Notes: generated by a model not told the origin, from the letters alone. 64,000 nt of DNA from an uncultured Lachnospiraceae bacterium (GCA_910584725.1 CAJUBE010000019.1:1-64000); one strand, 5' to 3'. Counted from the first letter of the stretch, positions 44,367 through 53,194 are shown. Numbers and translations: made by a program.

Positions 44367-44504
44367 AAAGTGCTTCTAAAGACGTCCCGCCATAGGACGG
44401 GACGCCAAGAAGCACTAAGTTTCACGCAGGAGAATGCCTGAAATACGGCATTCTCCGCATTGATTTGAGATTCCGCTATGCGGAATCATGGCGGTTAGCG
44501 TGAG
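44359..44504 (+). repeat. Modular structured element, copy 3 (between ABC ATPase and permease)
   Basis: Stem 1: outer GCGTGAAA (44361-44368) and TTTCACGC (44420-44427), inner AGTGCTTCT (44369-44377) and AGAAGCACT (44408-44416), with an apical CGTCCCG/CGGGACG hairpin. Stem 2: GAGAATGCC (44430-44438) and GGCATTCTC (44447-44455). Stem 3: GATTCCGC (44470-44477) and GCGGAATC (44481-44488). TAGCGTGA begins (44359-44366) and ends (44497-44504) it. Confidence 0.88.
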
Positions 44505-44575
44505 GTGTGTAAGAAGAACTTCTAAAGATGTCCCGTCATTGGACGGAACATCAAGAAGTTCTAAATCTTACACCA
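44505..44575 (+). repeat. Stand-alone stem-1 module of the structured element
   Basis: Directly after copy 3, a second stem 1 appears without stems 2 and 3. Outer arms GGTGTGTAAGA (44505-44515) and TCTTACACC (44567-44575), inner arms AGAACTTCT (44516-44524) and AGAAGTTCT (44555-44563), apex GATGTCCCGTC/GGACGGAACATC. It ends right before the AGGAGG site of the permease, so it could affect its translation. Confidence 0.8.
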
Positions 44576-44589
44576 TAGGAGGGTATGAT

Positions 44590-46701
44590 ATGACTTCAAC
44601 AATAAATATGAGACAGATGGAACAGAAATTGCAGCGGGCGGACAGGAAACAGTCGCGGCTCTATCTGTTCTGCAATTTTATGGCGCTGATGATCATTTCG
44701 GCGTATTCTGCGCTGATGCTCTCGCCAACGGTGCAGAAGGTATTCCCGGAGGGCGGCGACAGCCGGAAACAAATGTACATGATCTTTGTGATGACGCTGT
44801 TGGGGTGCGTGGTTTTTACGATCTATGCGCTTGGGTTGTTTTTCCGGCATAAGTCGAGGCAGCTCGGCGTTCTGATGGCGCTGGGCGCGTCCAGAAAGCG
44901 GCTTGCGCCGGGACTGTATCGGGAAGTGATTTTGCTGAGCGGTGTGTCCGCTATATTGGGAACGGCAGCAGGCTTTCCCTTTGTGTGGGTGATCTGGCAC
45001 GCGTTCCGGCTGTTCCTTGTGGACAGTTCAGATATGGTGCTCACCTTTGATTTCAGATGCCTGTTTATCTCCCTGCTGTTTTTGCTTCTGGTGGTTGGAT
45101 TCGCCGGTCTGACGGCATGGCGGTATCTGAAAAAAACGAACATTATGGAAGTGATCAGAGAGGAGCATATCAACGAGCCTGTGAAGGAGCTTGGCAGATG
45201 GTGCGGGCCTGTGGGTTTTCTGGTACTGCTTGCAGGCGCTGTGCTGGGGTACGGCGCGCCCTGGGCGTGCATTGCGTGGTTTTCCGCGTACCCGCCGGCT
45301 TGGGTGAGTGTGCTCTATGCACCCGTGTTTGTTGGACTTTACATGATCATGCTGCACACGGTGGTACACGGCTGGAAAAGTCATCGCAAGAATCCATACA
45401 AGAATATCATTTCCCGCAGCATGATGAAATTTCAGGGAAAACAGACGGTCAACAATCTGCTGGTGGTAACGCTTCTGATTGCAGGCGGATGCTTTGCGAT
45501 TTTCTATCTGCCGACTAACGGTATTGCGGCGGTATTGCGCTATGCGTCCCTGCCCTATGATTATTTCTACAAATATCAGGCGGATCAGAATGTGCCTGAC
45601 AGGACTAAGATCGAAGCCCTTGGCAGAGAATATGCTCTTTCTTTAAAAGACTGGAACGAGTGCGATTATGTCACTTTGGGAATGGGCGGTATGACTAGGA
45701 TTGAGGAGGAAGACAGTCTGCGTTTTCATGACGAATATGTCCCTATGCAGCAGGAGGCAATGGTACTTTCCGAAGACGCTTATCGGATGATTACCGGACA
45801 GGAAGTGGACGTGGAGCCGGGCACTTATCGGTGCGTGACCGATCAGGAGGAAACTTCCCTCTATGTCAATAACTCCGCAAAGGAGATCACCAATATGACG
45901 ACAAGGAAGGTGCTTGCCACAGAGTTTGCGGGATACCTGCACTATGATCTTCTCGCGGAGGAGATTCCCTGCTGTGTGCTAGACAGTGCGGACTATGACC
46001 TGATATCCGAGGGGCTGACGGACGACTGGCGGGGGCGTTTTGTGGCATTTAATGTGGACGGAAAGGACTCCTATCCCTTTGCCAATGCCCTCTTTCGTCT
46101 CTTCGTATCGTCCTTTGATGAATCCTGCGAGCGCCCTTCCTACTATGACCGGGTACAGAAAATCAGGGAAAACGAGGAAGGAAAAGAATATTGGGGCGAC
46201 ACGGATGATATGACGACGATTCGTTATGAAATGGCGGACTCCTTTATGTTCCGAAACTTTTGGGTTTATATGCCGAATTTTCGCATTTTGAATCAAAATG
46301 ATTATCTGCGCAACATGGCGGTCATGTTCATGATGTTCCTTTTTATCTTCATCGTGTGCATGATTACGGCGCTGGTGGTGTGCTATACCCGCTGTCAGAG
46401 CATTGCCCTCAATAACCGCTACATTTTTGACGATCTGAAGAAACTGGGGGCTTCGCCTGCCTTTTTGGATAAAGAAGTGCGCAGCCAGTGTACCAATGTC
46501 TTTAAGATGCCTGCATTGGTGGGCACTATCGCCATGTTCCTGTTGTATGCCATGATCCTCTACGCGAACGACGGCAGGCTGCTTAAGCCGGAATGGGCGG
46601 CGATGGGTCTGTGCCTGTGCGTCATTGTGGTGATCGGCGGGGTGATTTACGCGGTGTACCGCTCTACGGTGAAAGCGATTAAGGGGCAGCTTCAAATTTA
46701 A
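44590..46701 (+). CDS. BceB-like ABC transporter permease
   Basis: A 703-aa FtsX-fold permease. Four TM segments lie in the first 150 residues, more at about 200-300, then a large extracellular domain (about 325-560) and three C-terminal TM segments. This plan fits BceB-type permeases, whose big external loop binds peptide antibiotics or their targets. AGGAGG lies 7 bases before ATG 44590. An in-frame extension to 44488 runs through the repeat elements and is rejected. Its 3' end overlaps the convergent AraC gene by 23 bp. Confidence 0.88.
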   Translation: MTSTINMRQMEQKLQRADRKQSRLYLFCNFMALMIISAYSALMLSPTVQKVFPEGGDSRKQMYMIFVMTLLGCVVFTIYALGLFFRHKSRQLGVLMALGASRKRLAPGLYREVILLSGVSAILGTAAGFPFVWVIWHAFRLFLVDSSDMVLTFDFRCLFISLLFLLLVVGFAGLTAWRYLKKTNIMEVIREEHINEPVKELGRWCGPVGFLVLLAGAVLGYGAPWACIAWFSAYPPAWVSVLYAPVFVGLYMIMLHTVVHGWKSHRKNPYKNIISRSMMKFQGKQTVNNLLVVTLLIAGGCFAIFYLPTNGIAAVLRYASLPYDYFYKYQADQNVPDRTKIEALGREYALSLKDWNECDYVTLGMGGMTRIEEEDSLRFHDEYVPMQQEAMVLSEDAYRMITGQEVDVEPGTYRCVTDQEETSLYVNNSAKEITNMTTRKVLATEFAGYLHYDLLAEEIPCCVLDSADYDLISEGLTDDWRGRFVAFNVDGKDSYPFANALFRLFVSSFDESCERPSYYDRVQKIRENEEGKEYWGDTDDMTTIRYEMADSFMFRNFWVYMPNFRILNQNDYLRNMAVMFMMFLFIFIVCMITALVVCYTRCQSIALNNRYIFDDLKKLGASPAFLDKEVRSQCTNVFKMPALVGTIAMFLLYAMILYANDGRLLKPEWAAMGLCLCVIVVIGGVIYAVYRSTVKAIKGQLQI

Positions 46702-47590
46702 GATTTTGGTTTCTGTACTCCCGTGGCGTGCAGTTGTAAAAACGCTTGAACATTTTGGCGAAATGGCTCTGGCTGTCAAAGCCGCAGAGCGTTCCGATCT
46801 CTGAAATACTGGCGGCAGGATTTGTAAGTAACAGTTCAGCTCCCCGCATGACCCGGTATTTTAATACATACTGGATGGGGGAGAGCTGGATTGTTTTTTG
46901 AAAACAGCGCAGGCACTCCCTCTCGCTGATACCGGCTTCTTTCGCGATATCCGACACGGAAATGGGGGCAGCAAAATTTTTGTGGATATAGGTAAGTATT
47001 TTGCTGATGCGGAGGTTGTCCTGATTGGGCGCTGCTTTCTGTAAATCCATCTGCGGTGCAAACGTCTGATACAGGAAAAGACAGATGCGGGACAGGTTTT
47101 CCCGCACGGTAAATTCAAAGCCGTATTCATCCGCGGCAAGCGCGTCAAAGGCGCGGCAAAACAGCTCCGCCGCTTCTTCACCTGAATCCGCGCTTATGTA
47201 AAAGCAGGAAAAGGCGGGGCAGGCTGTGAGAGGGGATATATATTTTTTAGAGAAGACAGAATCTTCTTTTCCGCTGATGAGCGCCGGGCTGAAAACGAGG
47301 GAATGCAGGGTACCCTCCGGGGCTGCCGTCGCGTAATGGACGATATTGGCATTGATGACGAGACAGTCCCCTTTTTTTAACAGAAAGGATTGGGAGGGTA
47401 TCCGCACCTCGATCTGCCCGCTTTCTATGTATATGATTTCTATTTCTTCATGCCAGTGCCACGGAATACTGTCTTCCGGTCTGTCTGTGTGGCGGGATGC
47501 GTACCCGGCGCAGGGGAACGCAAGGCTGCCGTGGGGCTGCAGCTCTTTTGACACGCTGTTTAAGTTGAGTCCGCATTCTTGTAATGCCAT
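46679..47590 (-). CDS. AraC-family regulator with cupin N-terminus
   Basis: A 303-aa regulator. The N-terminal sensor has IPWHWHEEIEIIYIESGQIE and a cupin turn (SFLLKKGDCLVINANIVHY). The DNA-binding domain covers about 195-295: SVSDIAKEAGISERECLRCF and ISEIGTLCGFDSQSHFAKMF. GGAGG precedes ATG 47590. It is divergent from the MFS gene at 47796, the usual layout of a regulator and its target. A 13-bp stem hairpin sits between them. Confidence 0.9.
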   Translation of the reverse strand: MALQECGLNLNSVSKELQPHGSLAFPCAGYASRHTDRPEDSIPWHWHEEIEIIYIESGQIEVRIPSQSFLLKKGDCLVINANIVHYATAAPEGTLHSLVFSPALISGKEDSVFSKKYISPLTACPAFSCFYISADSGEEAAELFCRAFDALAADEYGFEFTVRENLSRICLFLYQTFAPQMDLQKAAPNQDNLRISKILTYIHKNFAAPISVSDIAKEAGISERECLRCFQKTIQLSPIQYVLKYRVMRGAELLLTNPAASISEIGTLCGFDSQSHFAKMFKRFYNCTPREYRNQNLKFEAAP

Positions 47591-47621
47591 TTGGCTGTCC
47601 TCCTGATTTTATTCCCGTGTG

Positions 47622-47658
47622 CCATGTTCTGATTATGCGCTGCGCAATCGGAACATGG
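47622..47658. promoter_or_regulatory. Inverted repeat between AraC and MFS genes
   Basis: CCATGTTCTGATT (47622-47634) and AATCGGAACATGG (47646-47658) form a 13-bp inverted repeat with one mismatch around an 11-base centre. It could be an operator for the divergent AraC regulator or a hairpin in a leader. Confidence 0.45.
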
Positions 47659-47795
47659 AGCGCTGGGTTTTACATCTGACGACATAGGTATCGGTATGTC
47701 TGGCGGTTTTGTTATATTATATGTCTGAAAACGAGTTGTATCAAGTGCCTGTTGACGGTATTCTTTTAATAAGGAAAAAACAGGAGGGCGATACG

Positions 47796-48980
47796 ATGTT
47801 TCAACTATTGCTTGTGATTATTTATCTGGCTTTTATCAGTCTGGGGCTTCCGGACTCTCTTTTGGGCGCTGCGTGGCCGGTCATGTACCGGGAATTTTCC
47901 GTGCCGATTTCCTATGCGGGCGGCATTTCCATGATTATCGCGGCAGGAACCATTGTTTCCAGCTTACAGAGCGACCGGCTGACGAAAAAGCTGGGAACGG
48001 GAAAGGTGACGGCTTTCAGCGTGCTTATGACGGCGGTGGCTCTGTTCGGATTTTCTGTCAGCCACAGTTATGTGGCGTTATGCCTTTGGGCAGTTCCTTA
48101 TGGGCTGGGCGCCGGGAGCGTGGACGCGTCCTTAAACAATTATGTGGCGCTTCACTATGCGAGCAGGCATATGAGCTGGCTCCATTGTATGTGGGGTGTG
48201 GGGGCGTCCCTTGGTCCCTATATTATGGGATATGCGCTGACGGGCGGACAGGGCTGGAACATGGGGTACCGCTATATCGCCATTTTGCAGATTGGACTGA
48301 CCGCCATTTTGCTTTTCAGCCTGCCTTTGTGGAAAAAACAGACGGCGGGTGAAGCGGAAATGTCCGGGGAGGAGAGTGCGAAACCGCTCTCGCTGGGGCA
48401 GATTTTTAAGATACCGGGAGCAAAAGAAATCATGGTGACATTTTTCTGTTACTGTGCGCTGGAGCAGACGGCAGGACTGTGGGCGAGCAGCTACCTTGTA
48501 TTGCAGCGCGGACTTTCGGCGGAAACGGCGGCAGGGTTTGCCAGCTTGTTCTATATCGGGATTACGGCGGGGAGAGCCATTGGCGGGTTTTTGACGCTAA
48601 AATTAAATGATACCCAGATGATACGGCTGGGACAGGGGTTAATCTTGTGCGGCATTGTGTTTCTGTTCCTGCCGTTTGGGGAGATAACAGCCTTGACTGG
48701 ATTGGTCATTACGGGTCTGGGATGTGCGCCCATTTACCCTTCTGTCATACATTCCACGCCGGCGCATTTCGGGGCGGATAAGTCGCAGGCTGTAATCGGG
48801 GTGCAGATGGCATCCGCCTATGTGGGGACCTGCCTTATGCCGCCTGTGTTCGGGTTTCTGGCGAACCATATCGGTGCGTTTCTGTATCCGGTATTTCTGC
48901 TGGCAATACTGGTTCTCATGGCTGTGATGCACGAGAGGATGCTGTCCGCCGTAGGAAAAAATAAAGACCGCATAGTATGA
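47796..48980 (+). CDS. MFS transporter
   Basis: A 394-aa, about 12-TM major facilitator protein. Near the start it has LGLPDSLLGAAWPVMYREF, then the loop SDRLTKKLGTGKVT after TM2, and WAVPYGLGAGSVDASLNNYV in TM4. This style resembles the FucP-like/FHS group of sugar or organic-solute carriers. ATG 47796 with AGGAGG eight bases upstream is chosen; an in-frame extension to 47709 is unlikely. The substrate is probably signalled by the divergent AraC regulator. Confidence 0.88.
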   Translation: MFQLLLVIIYLAFISLGLPDSLLGAAWPVMYREFSVPISYAGGISMIIAAGTIVSSLQSDRLTKKLGTGKVTAFSVLMTAVALFGFSVSHSYVALCLWAVPYGLGAGSVDASLNNYVALHYASRHMSWLHCMWGVGASLGPYIMGYALTGGQGWNMGYRYIAILQIGLTAILLFSLPLWKKQTAGEAEMSGEESAKPLSLGQIFKIPGAKEIMVTFFCYCALEQTAGLWASSYLVLQRGLSAETAAGFASLFYIGITAGRAIGGFLTLKLNDTQMIRLGQGLILCGIVFLFLPFGEITALTGLVITGLGCAPIYPSVIHSTPAHFGADKSQAVIGVQMASAYVGTCLMPPVFGFLANHIGAFLYPVFLLAILVLMAVMHERMLSAVGKNKDRIV

Positions 48981-49110
48981 AATGAAATGGAGTCGGGTGG
49001 TTTTCATTTTATGGATTAATGGAAATGTATTTGCGGCGGATTTCGTGAGTTATCGGATAAATGGAGAATGAAGGAAAGAAAAGGCATGGATGCCGGATGG
49101 GAGGTTTCCT

Positions 49111-50025
49111 GTGATAGATTTACACATGCACAGCAGATACAGCGATGATGGGGAATACACGCCCTCCGAGCTGGTGGAACAGTGCGCGGCGGCAGGCGTC
49201 CGTATCATGTCGGTGACGGATCATAACTGTGCGAAAGCAAATGAGGAGGCGCAGAGGGCAGCGGAGGAAAAAGGGATACGGTATATTCCGGGCATCGAGA
49301 TTGACTGCACCTTTGAGCGGGTAAGCTTTCATGTGCTGGGATATGGTATTGACTATCAGAGCAGAGACTTTGAAGAAATCGAAAAGAATGTGGCGGATCA
49401 GAGCGCGAAGGCTTCTCTGGAGAGGCTGGAAAAAACGCGGGCATTAGGGTTTACCCGGATTGCGGAAAAGGATTTGCTGGCGTTGTCGGAAAATAATTAC
49501 TGGCAGAAAAGCTGGACGGGCGAGATGTTTGCTGAGGCTCTGCTGGCAATGCCGGAGTATGCGGGGCATCCGCTTTTACAGCCCTACCGCCCCGGCGGGG
49601 AAAGAAGCGACAACCCTTACGTCAATTTTTATTGGGACTATTATTCGCAGGGGAAACCGTGCTATGCGAAGACGGATTATCCGGCGATGGAGGAAATCAT
49701 TGATACGATTCACCGAAATCACGGCGCGGCTGTTCTGGCGCATCCCGGCGTAAACTTAAAAGGGAAAGAGGATATGCTGGAAGACATTTGCAGACTGGGG
49801 CTTGATGGGATCGAGGCGTTTTCCAGTTACCACAGCCCGGAGCAGGCGGAAAAGTTTTACCGTGCGGCAAATGAACATCATGTATTTGTCACTTGCGGAA
49901 GCGATTATCATGGGAAGACGAAACCGTCCATTGCGATTGGACAGCATGGGGGTACGGGGGCGGTGTGGTATCATTCCAGTACCGCTGACGGCGGTAAATC
50001 GAAGAGTACGGAGGACAGAAATTGA
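49111..50025 (+). CDS. PHP-domain phosphoesterase
   Basis: A 304-aa PHP protein. Metal motifs are intact: IDLHMHSRYSDDGEYTPSEL (H, H, D), SVTDHNC, a central GIEIDC, AVLAHPGVNL, and the C-terminal CGSDYHGKTKP. Relatives hydrolyse nucleoside 3',5'-bisphosphates or short RNAs (RNase AM/TrpH group). GTG 49111 with GGGAGG six bases upstream is chosen over ATG 49090. The stop overlaps the TTG start of the next gene. Confidence 0.85.
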   Translation: MIDLHMHSRYSDDGEYTPSELVEQCAAAGVRIMSVTDHNCAKANEEAQRAAEEKGIRYIPGIEIDCTFERVSFHVLGYGIDYQSRDFEEIEKNVADQSAKASLERLEKTRALGFTRIAEKDLLALSENNYWQKSWTGEMFAEALLAMPEYAGHPLLQPYRPGGERSDNPYVNFYWDYYSQGKPCYAKTDYPAMEEIIDTIHRNHGAAVLAHPGVNLKGKEDMLEDICRLGLDGIEAFSSYHSPEQAEKFYRAANEHHVFVTCGSDYHGKTKPSIAIGQHGGTGAVWYHSSTADGGKSKSTEDRN

Positions 50026-50363
50026 AAGTTATAGAAATAGCGGACAGAACAGCTCCGTTGATGGAACAATTATTAATAGTGTGGGAAAACTCCGTAAAGG
50101 CGACACATCTCTTTCTGTCGGAGGGCGAAATAGAAAACATTAGGAAGTATGTGCCGCAGGCATTAAAAGAAATCCCTTTTTTAATCGTTGCGGAAAACGA
50201 AGATCAGATTCCTGTCGGATTTATGGGAATTGCAGGGCGGCATCTTGAAATGCTTTTTGTTTACGATGAGGAGAGAGGGAAGGGATTAGGCATAAGTATT
50301 GCTGCGATTTTATATTTTTCATTGCGCACTTTCATTTTTTCTCTGATGCGATTGCCTTTTTAG
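50022..50363 (+). pseudogene. GNAT acetyltransferase, 3'-truncated
   Basis: It starts at TTG 50022 with GGAGGACAG upstream, overlapping the PHP stop. The N-terminal half is a good GNAT (IWENSVKATHLFLSEGEIE-like, then GFMGIAGRHLEMLFVYDEER and GKGLG). After GKGLG the expected helix and C-terminal third are replaced by unrelated text (ISIAAILYFSLRTFIFSLMR), just where the AT-rich SDR/TetR module begins. The gene looks cut by that insertion. Confidence 0.7.
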
Positions 50364-51093
50364 CCGCCTTAGTCATCATTTTCCCGATGAAAAGGGGATG
50401 TCTGTAAGAAAACCTTATTTGCGCTGTCTGGATTGCAGAGTGGCAGATCACAAACCGCTTTGACCATATACGGTCTGCCAGTCCGTATCCAACCTCTTTT
50501 GCCTTTGCCATAAATTCTTTTGGAACGGAAACTTCCGATGCTGATTTTGTATCTGTCAACGGCGGATGGAACAAATGGAAACTAATTCCATATTCTTCAT
50601 TTTCTATTTGCAGGCATTTCGCCAATGATTCTATTGCTCCTTTTGAAGCGGCATACGGAGAAATGTTTGCAAATCCGGTAACGCCTACTCCCGAACTTGT
50701 AAATATAATACGTCCCTTTTTCGCTCTCCGCATATGAGGAAGAACTGTTTTTGCTAATCTCAACGCTCCGAAATAATTGACATTCATTACCTTTTGATAA
50801 ATTTCAAAGTCCGTGTCATGCTCGCTTTCAAAAGTGCATAGACAGGCATTGTGTATTGCAATGTCAATATCTCCAAAATTTCTGATTGCCTGCAGCACAC
50901 CATTCTCAATGTCAGAAAGGCTTCTTGCGTCTGCAATGACTGGCTGGAGTGTCTTTTGATACTTTTCTTTTAATATCTCAATTGCATGAATCTGAATATC
51001 CAACACCGTTACCGTATTTCCCAATTCCAGTAATCTTTCTACAAGATAATAACCAATCCCTTGATTAGCGCCAACAACTAATATATTCGCCAT
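50332..51093 (-). CDS. Short-chain dehydrogenase/reductase (SDR)
   Basis: A 253-aa SDR. The nucleotide-binding motif is VVGANQGIGYYLVE near the N-terminus, the NAG-equivalent is HNAC, and the catalytic set is FTSSGVGVTGFA followed by YAASKGAI. The C-terminus is extended by KMMTKAAKKAIASEKK. The substrate is unknown. It is one base downstream of the TetR gene, forming a regulator-enzyme operon that is more AT-rich than its surroundings. Confidence 0.9.
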   Translation of the reverse strand: MANILVVGANQGIGYYLVERLLELGNTVTVLDIQIHAIEILKEKYQKTLQPVIADARSLSDIENGVLQAIRNFGDIDIAIHNACLCTFESEHDTDFEIYQKVMNVNYFGALRLAKTVLPHMRRAKKGRIIFTSSGVGVTGFANISPYAASKGAIESLAKCLQIENEEYGISFHLFHPPLTDTKSASEVSVPKEFMAKAKEVGYGLADRIWSKRFVICHSAIQTAQIRFSYRHPLFIGKMMTKAAKKAIASEKK

Positions 51094-51094
51094 T

Positions 51095-51706
51095 TTATAT
51101 GCCCTCTATTTCTTTGAAAAAATTGTGGATATGCGCATACGCATTTTCCCGAAAAACCTGTTTGTGTTTATCTGTCAATGGTCCGCAAAAAAGCCACCGC
51201 TGCGTAAAAAGATATATCGGTGCATAAAATTTTAACGATAGATATTTGCTGTCTGTTGCTTTGATTATGCCTATTGACATTAACAGAGAAAATACCTTTG
51301 TCTGAAAATTTATTGGCTTATCCAATATCCAATAGTCATATATTTTTTGCATTTCATCATTGTGAAAACGTTCAATCGAAAGTAATCTCATAATTTTATT
51401 GCAATATTCATCCATTAGATATTGTTCAAAAAAGCAATCACAAGTATGCGCAAATAGATTTCCCTCAACTGTTTTCGGGGAAATCGTTAACGCCTGCTCT
51501 AATTGAGTCATGAAACCGGTCGCTATTGATTCAAAATGCCGCAAAAGCTCGTCCAATATTGCCTGCTTATTTTTGAAATGATAGTAGACAGAGCTTTCTT
51601 TGATATCTACTATTTTACAAATATCTCTGATTGAAACCGCAGAAAACCCATTCTGGGAAAATAAATCTAATGCGACGTCTAATATTTTTTGCTTTGTTTC
51701 ATTCAT
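51095..51706 (-). CDS. TetR-family transcriptional regulator
   Basis: A 203-aa regulator. The N-terminal HTH is MNETKQKILDVALDLFSQNG then SIRDICKIVDIKESSVYYHF; the C-terminal ligand domain is unclassified. It is transcribed with the SDR gene. Its promoter contains two copies of a 14-bp palindromic site (51720-51733, 51746-51759), one between -35 and -10 and one after the -10, which is a textbook layout for autorepression relieved by a ligand. Confidence 0.9.
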   Translation of the reverse strand: MNETKQKILDVALDLFSQNGFSAVSIRDICKIVDIKESSVYYHFKNKQAILDELLRHFESIATGFMTQLEQALTISPKTVEGNLFAHTCDCFFEQYLMDEYCNKIMRLLSIERFHNDEMQKIYDYWILDKPINFQTKVFSLLMSIGIIKATDSKYLSLKFYAPIYLFTQRWLFCGPLTDKHKQVFRENAYAHIHNFFKEIEGI

Positions 51707-51719
51707 TTTATTCCCGCCC

Positions 51720-51767
51720 CTAACAGTTGTTAGATTATATTGTACCTAACAACTGTTAGATTGTCAA
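51720..51767 (-). promoter_or_regulatory. Promoter and paired operators of the TetR-SDR operon
   Basis: On the minus strand: TTGACA (51767-51762), a 17-base spacer and TACAAT (51744-51739). The 14-bp sites CTAACAACTGTTAG (51746-51759, plus strand) and its reverse complement CTAACAGTTGTTAG (51720-51733) fill the spacer and the start region. Confidence 0.85.
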
Positions 51768-51843
51768 TCTATTTATTCCATAACCTGTTAGGCTGCTCAT
51801 ATCGAGAAAGCTTCATAGTGCTATGTAATCAGTGATTATGGGT

Positions 51844-51872
51844 TTGTAACAGTAGTTTTGGTGTGATAGAAT
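51844..51872 (+). promoter_or_regulatory. Probable promoter for the YxeA-like/hydrolase genes
   Basis: TTGTAA (51844-51849), a 17-base spacer and TAGAAT (51867-51872) lie about 85 bp before ATG 51958. Nothing else in 51768-51957 stood out. Confidence 0.6.
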
Positions 51873-51957
51873 GTAAGGTAAACGCAAGGTTTTCACAAGG
51901 CGCACGTAAGGCAGGCATGATATCTTATCTTGTAAAAACAGACAGGAGGATATCATT

Positions 51958-52350
51958 ATGAAGAAAAACGTGTTAGTGGGAATCGGAATTGCTGTGGCGG
52001 TTGTGGCGGCTCTGCTCAGTCTTGGCGCGTGGCTCTACTCGGGGAGCGGAAGTATTTATTACTATACGCAGATTGACAATAGCAGGATTTCGGAGGGAAA
52101 GGCGCGGGACGGTGTGATTGATATGCAGGGAGGCATGAGCTATTCCTATACGCTGCCTGCTTACAATGAAAAAGGCATCGAAAAAGAAATTATCTTCGGG
52201 GCGTCCCGAAAGCTGCGGGAAGGCGCTTTTTTGCGACTGACCGTCAGCCCTGTTCGCGGCGTGGTGGAGTGGAGTGAGGTGCAGTACGGGGAAATGCCGG
52301 AGGCGGTGCAGGAGTGCTATGACGCAGGAAAAATCCATTTATCGGAGTGA
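51958..52350 (+). CDS. YxeA-family (DUF1093-like) exported protein
   Basis: A 130-aa protein with an N-terminal membrane/signal segment (about 4-27) and a small extracytoplasmic domain that includes YYYTQID and YSYTLPAYNEKG; this resembles YxeA-family proteins. Their biochemical role is not known; they often accompany transporters or membrane-stress genes. GACAGGAGG precedes ATG 51958. The next gene starts inside its last codons. Confidence 0.8.
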   Translation: MKKNVLVGIGIAVAVVAALLSLGAWLYSGSGSIYYYTQIDNSRISEGKARDGVIDMQGGMSYSYTLPAYNEKGIEKEIIFGASRKLREGAFLRLTVSPVRGVVEWSEVQYGEMPEAVQECYDAGKIHLSE

Positions 52351-53194
52351 AAAATCTAAAAAAGAGGTTTTGGAGTTGTATGACAGGCAGATGGAAAGTC
52401 TGAAACTGTCGTACACGGATTTATATATAGACACTTCTTTTGGGAAAACACATTTGATTGTGTGCGGCAGTCAGACGGGAAAACCTTTGCTGGTTTTTCA
52501 CGGCGGCAATGCGACGACTGCGTACAATCTGAAGTATTGCGACTTCCTGCTCGAGGAGTTTCACATTTTTGCTGTGGACACCATCGGGCATCCCGGTAAG
52601 AGTGCGGAGGTTTCACTGTCGCCCCGGGATCAGGACTACGGGAAGTGGGCGGTCGAAGTCATCAAAGGACTGGGGTTTCGGAAGATGGCATGTTTCGGCG
52701 GTTCATTTGGGGCGGGAATCATAGTGAAAGCAATGTGTGTGGCGCCGGAGGTTGTTGAACGCAGCGTGTTGCTGGTGCCGTCCGCGATTCAGAATGCGGC
52801 TGCCTTTAAGAGTATTAACATGGTGTTCCCGATGCTTATGTACTGGTTTACGCATAAAGAAAAATGGTTTGTGAGGTGTCTTCTTCCGATGGCGGTATCG
52901 GAAGACAATATCACAGAGGATATTTTGCAAACTGCCCGCTGCAGCATTGACCACGCAAAGATTAAGTCTGTCATGCCGCAAAATGAAAGCTGTGAAGCGC
53001 TTGGCAGGTATCAAAATCCCGTGCTGGTCATGGCGGCGGAGAAGGACTGCCTGTTTCCGGCTAAAAAGGTTCTTCGGAAGGCGCGAAAAGTCTGGAAACA
53101 AAGCGTTTGCTACATGCTAAAGGACAGAGGGCATATACACAAACTGACGGATCGGGAGAAGAAAATGATTGCTGACTTTCTGATTGTGGAATGA
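52319..53194 (+). CDS. Alpha/beta hydrolase
   Basis: A 291-aa alpha/beta-hydrolase. The oxyanion region is FHGGNATTAYN, the nucleophile elbow CFGGSFGAGI (the GxSxG serine is in GGSFG), the acid lies near VMAAEKDCLFPAK, and the histidine is in DRGHIHKL. ATG 52319, with GGAG nearby, overlaps the YxeA-like gene by 32 bp, which suggests coupling. A longer frame starts at 52274 but has no ribosome site. The substrate is unknown. Confidence 0.85.
   Translation: MTQEKSIYRSEKSKKEVLELYDRQMESLKLSYTDLYIDTSFGKTHLIVCGSQTGKPLLVFHGGNATTAYNLKYCDFLLEEFHIFAVDTIGHPGKSAEVSLSPRDQDYGKWAVEVIKGLGFRKMACFGGSFGAGIIVKAMCVAPEVVERSVLLVPSAIQNAAAFKSINMVFPMLMYWFTHKEKWFVRCLLPMAVSEDNITEDILQTARCSIDHAKIKSVMPQNESCEALGRYQNPVLVMAAEKDCLFPAKKVLRKARKVWKQSVCYMLKDRGHIHKLTDREKKMIADFLIVE

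Noticed and set aside
44488..44589. In-frame extension of the BceB-like permease
   Set aside because: It lies in the structured elements; the AGGAGG site and family start fit ATG 44590.
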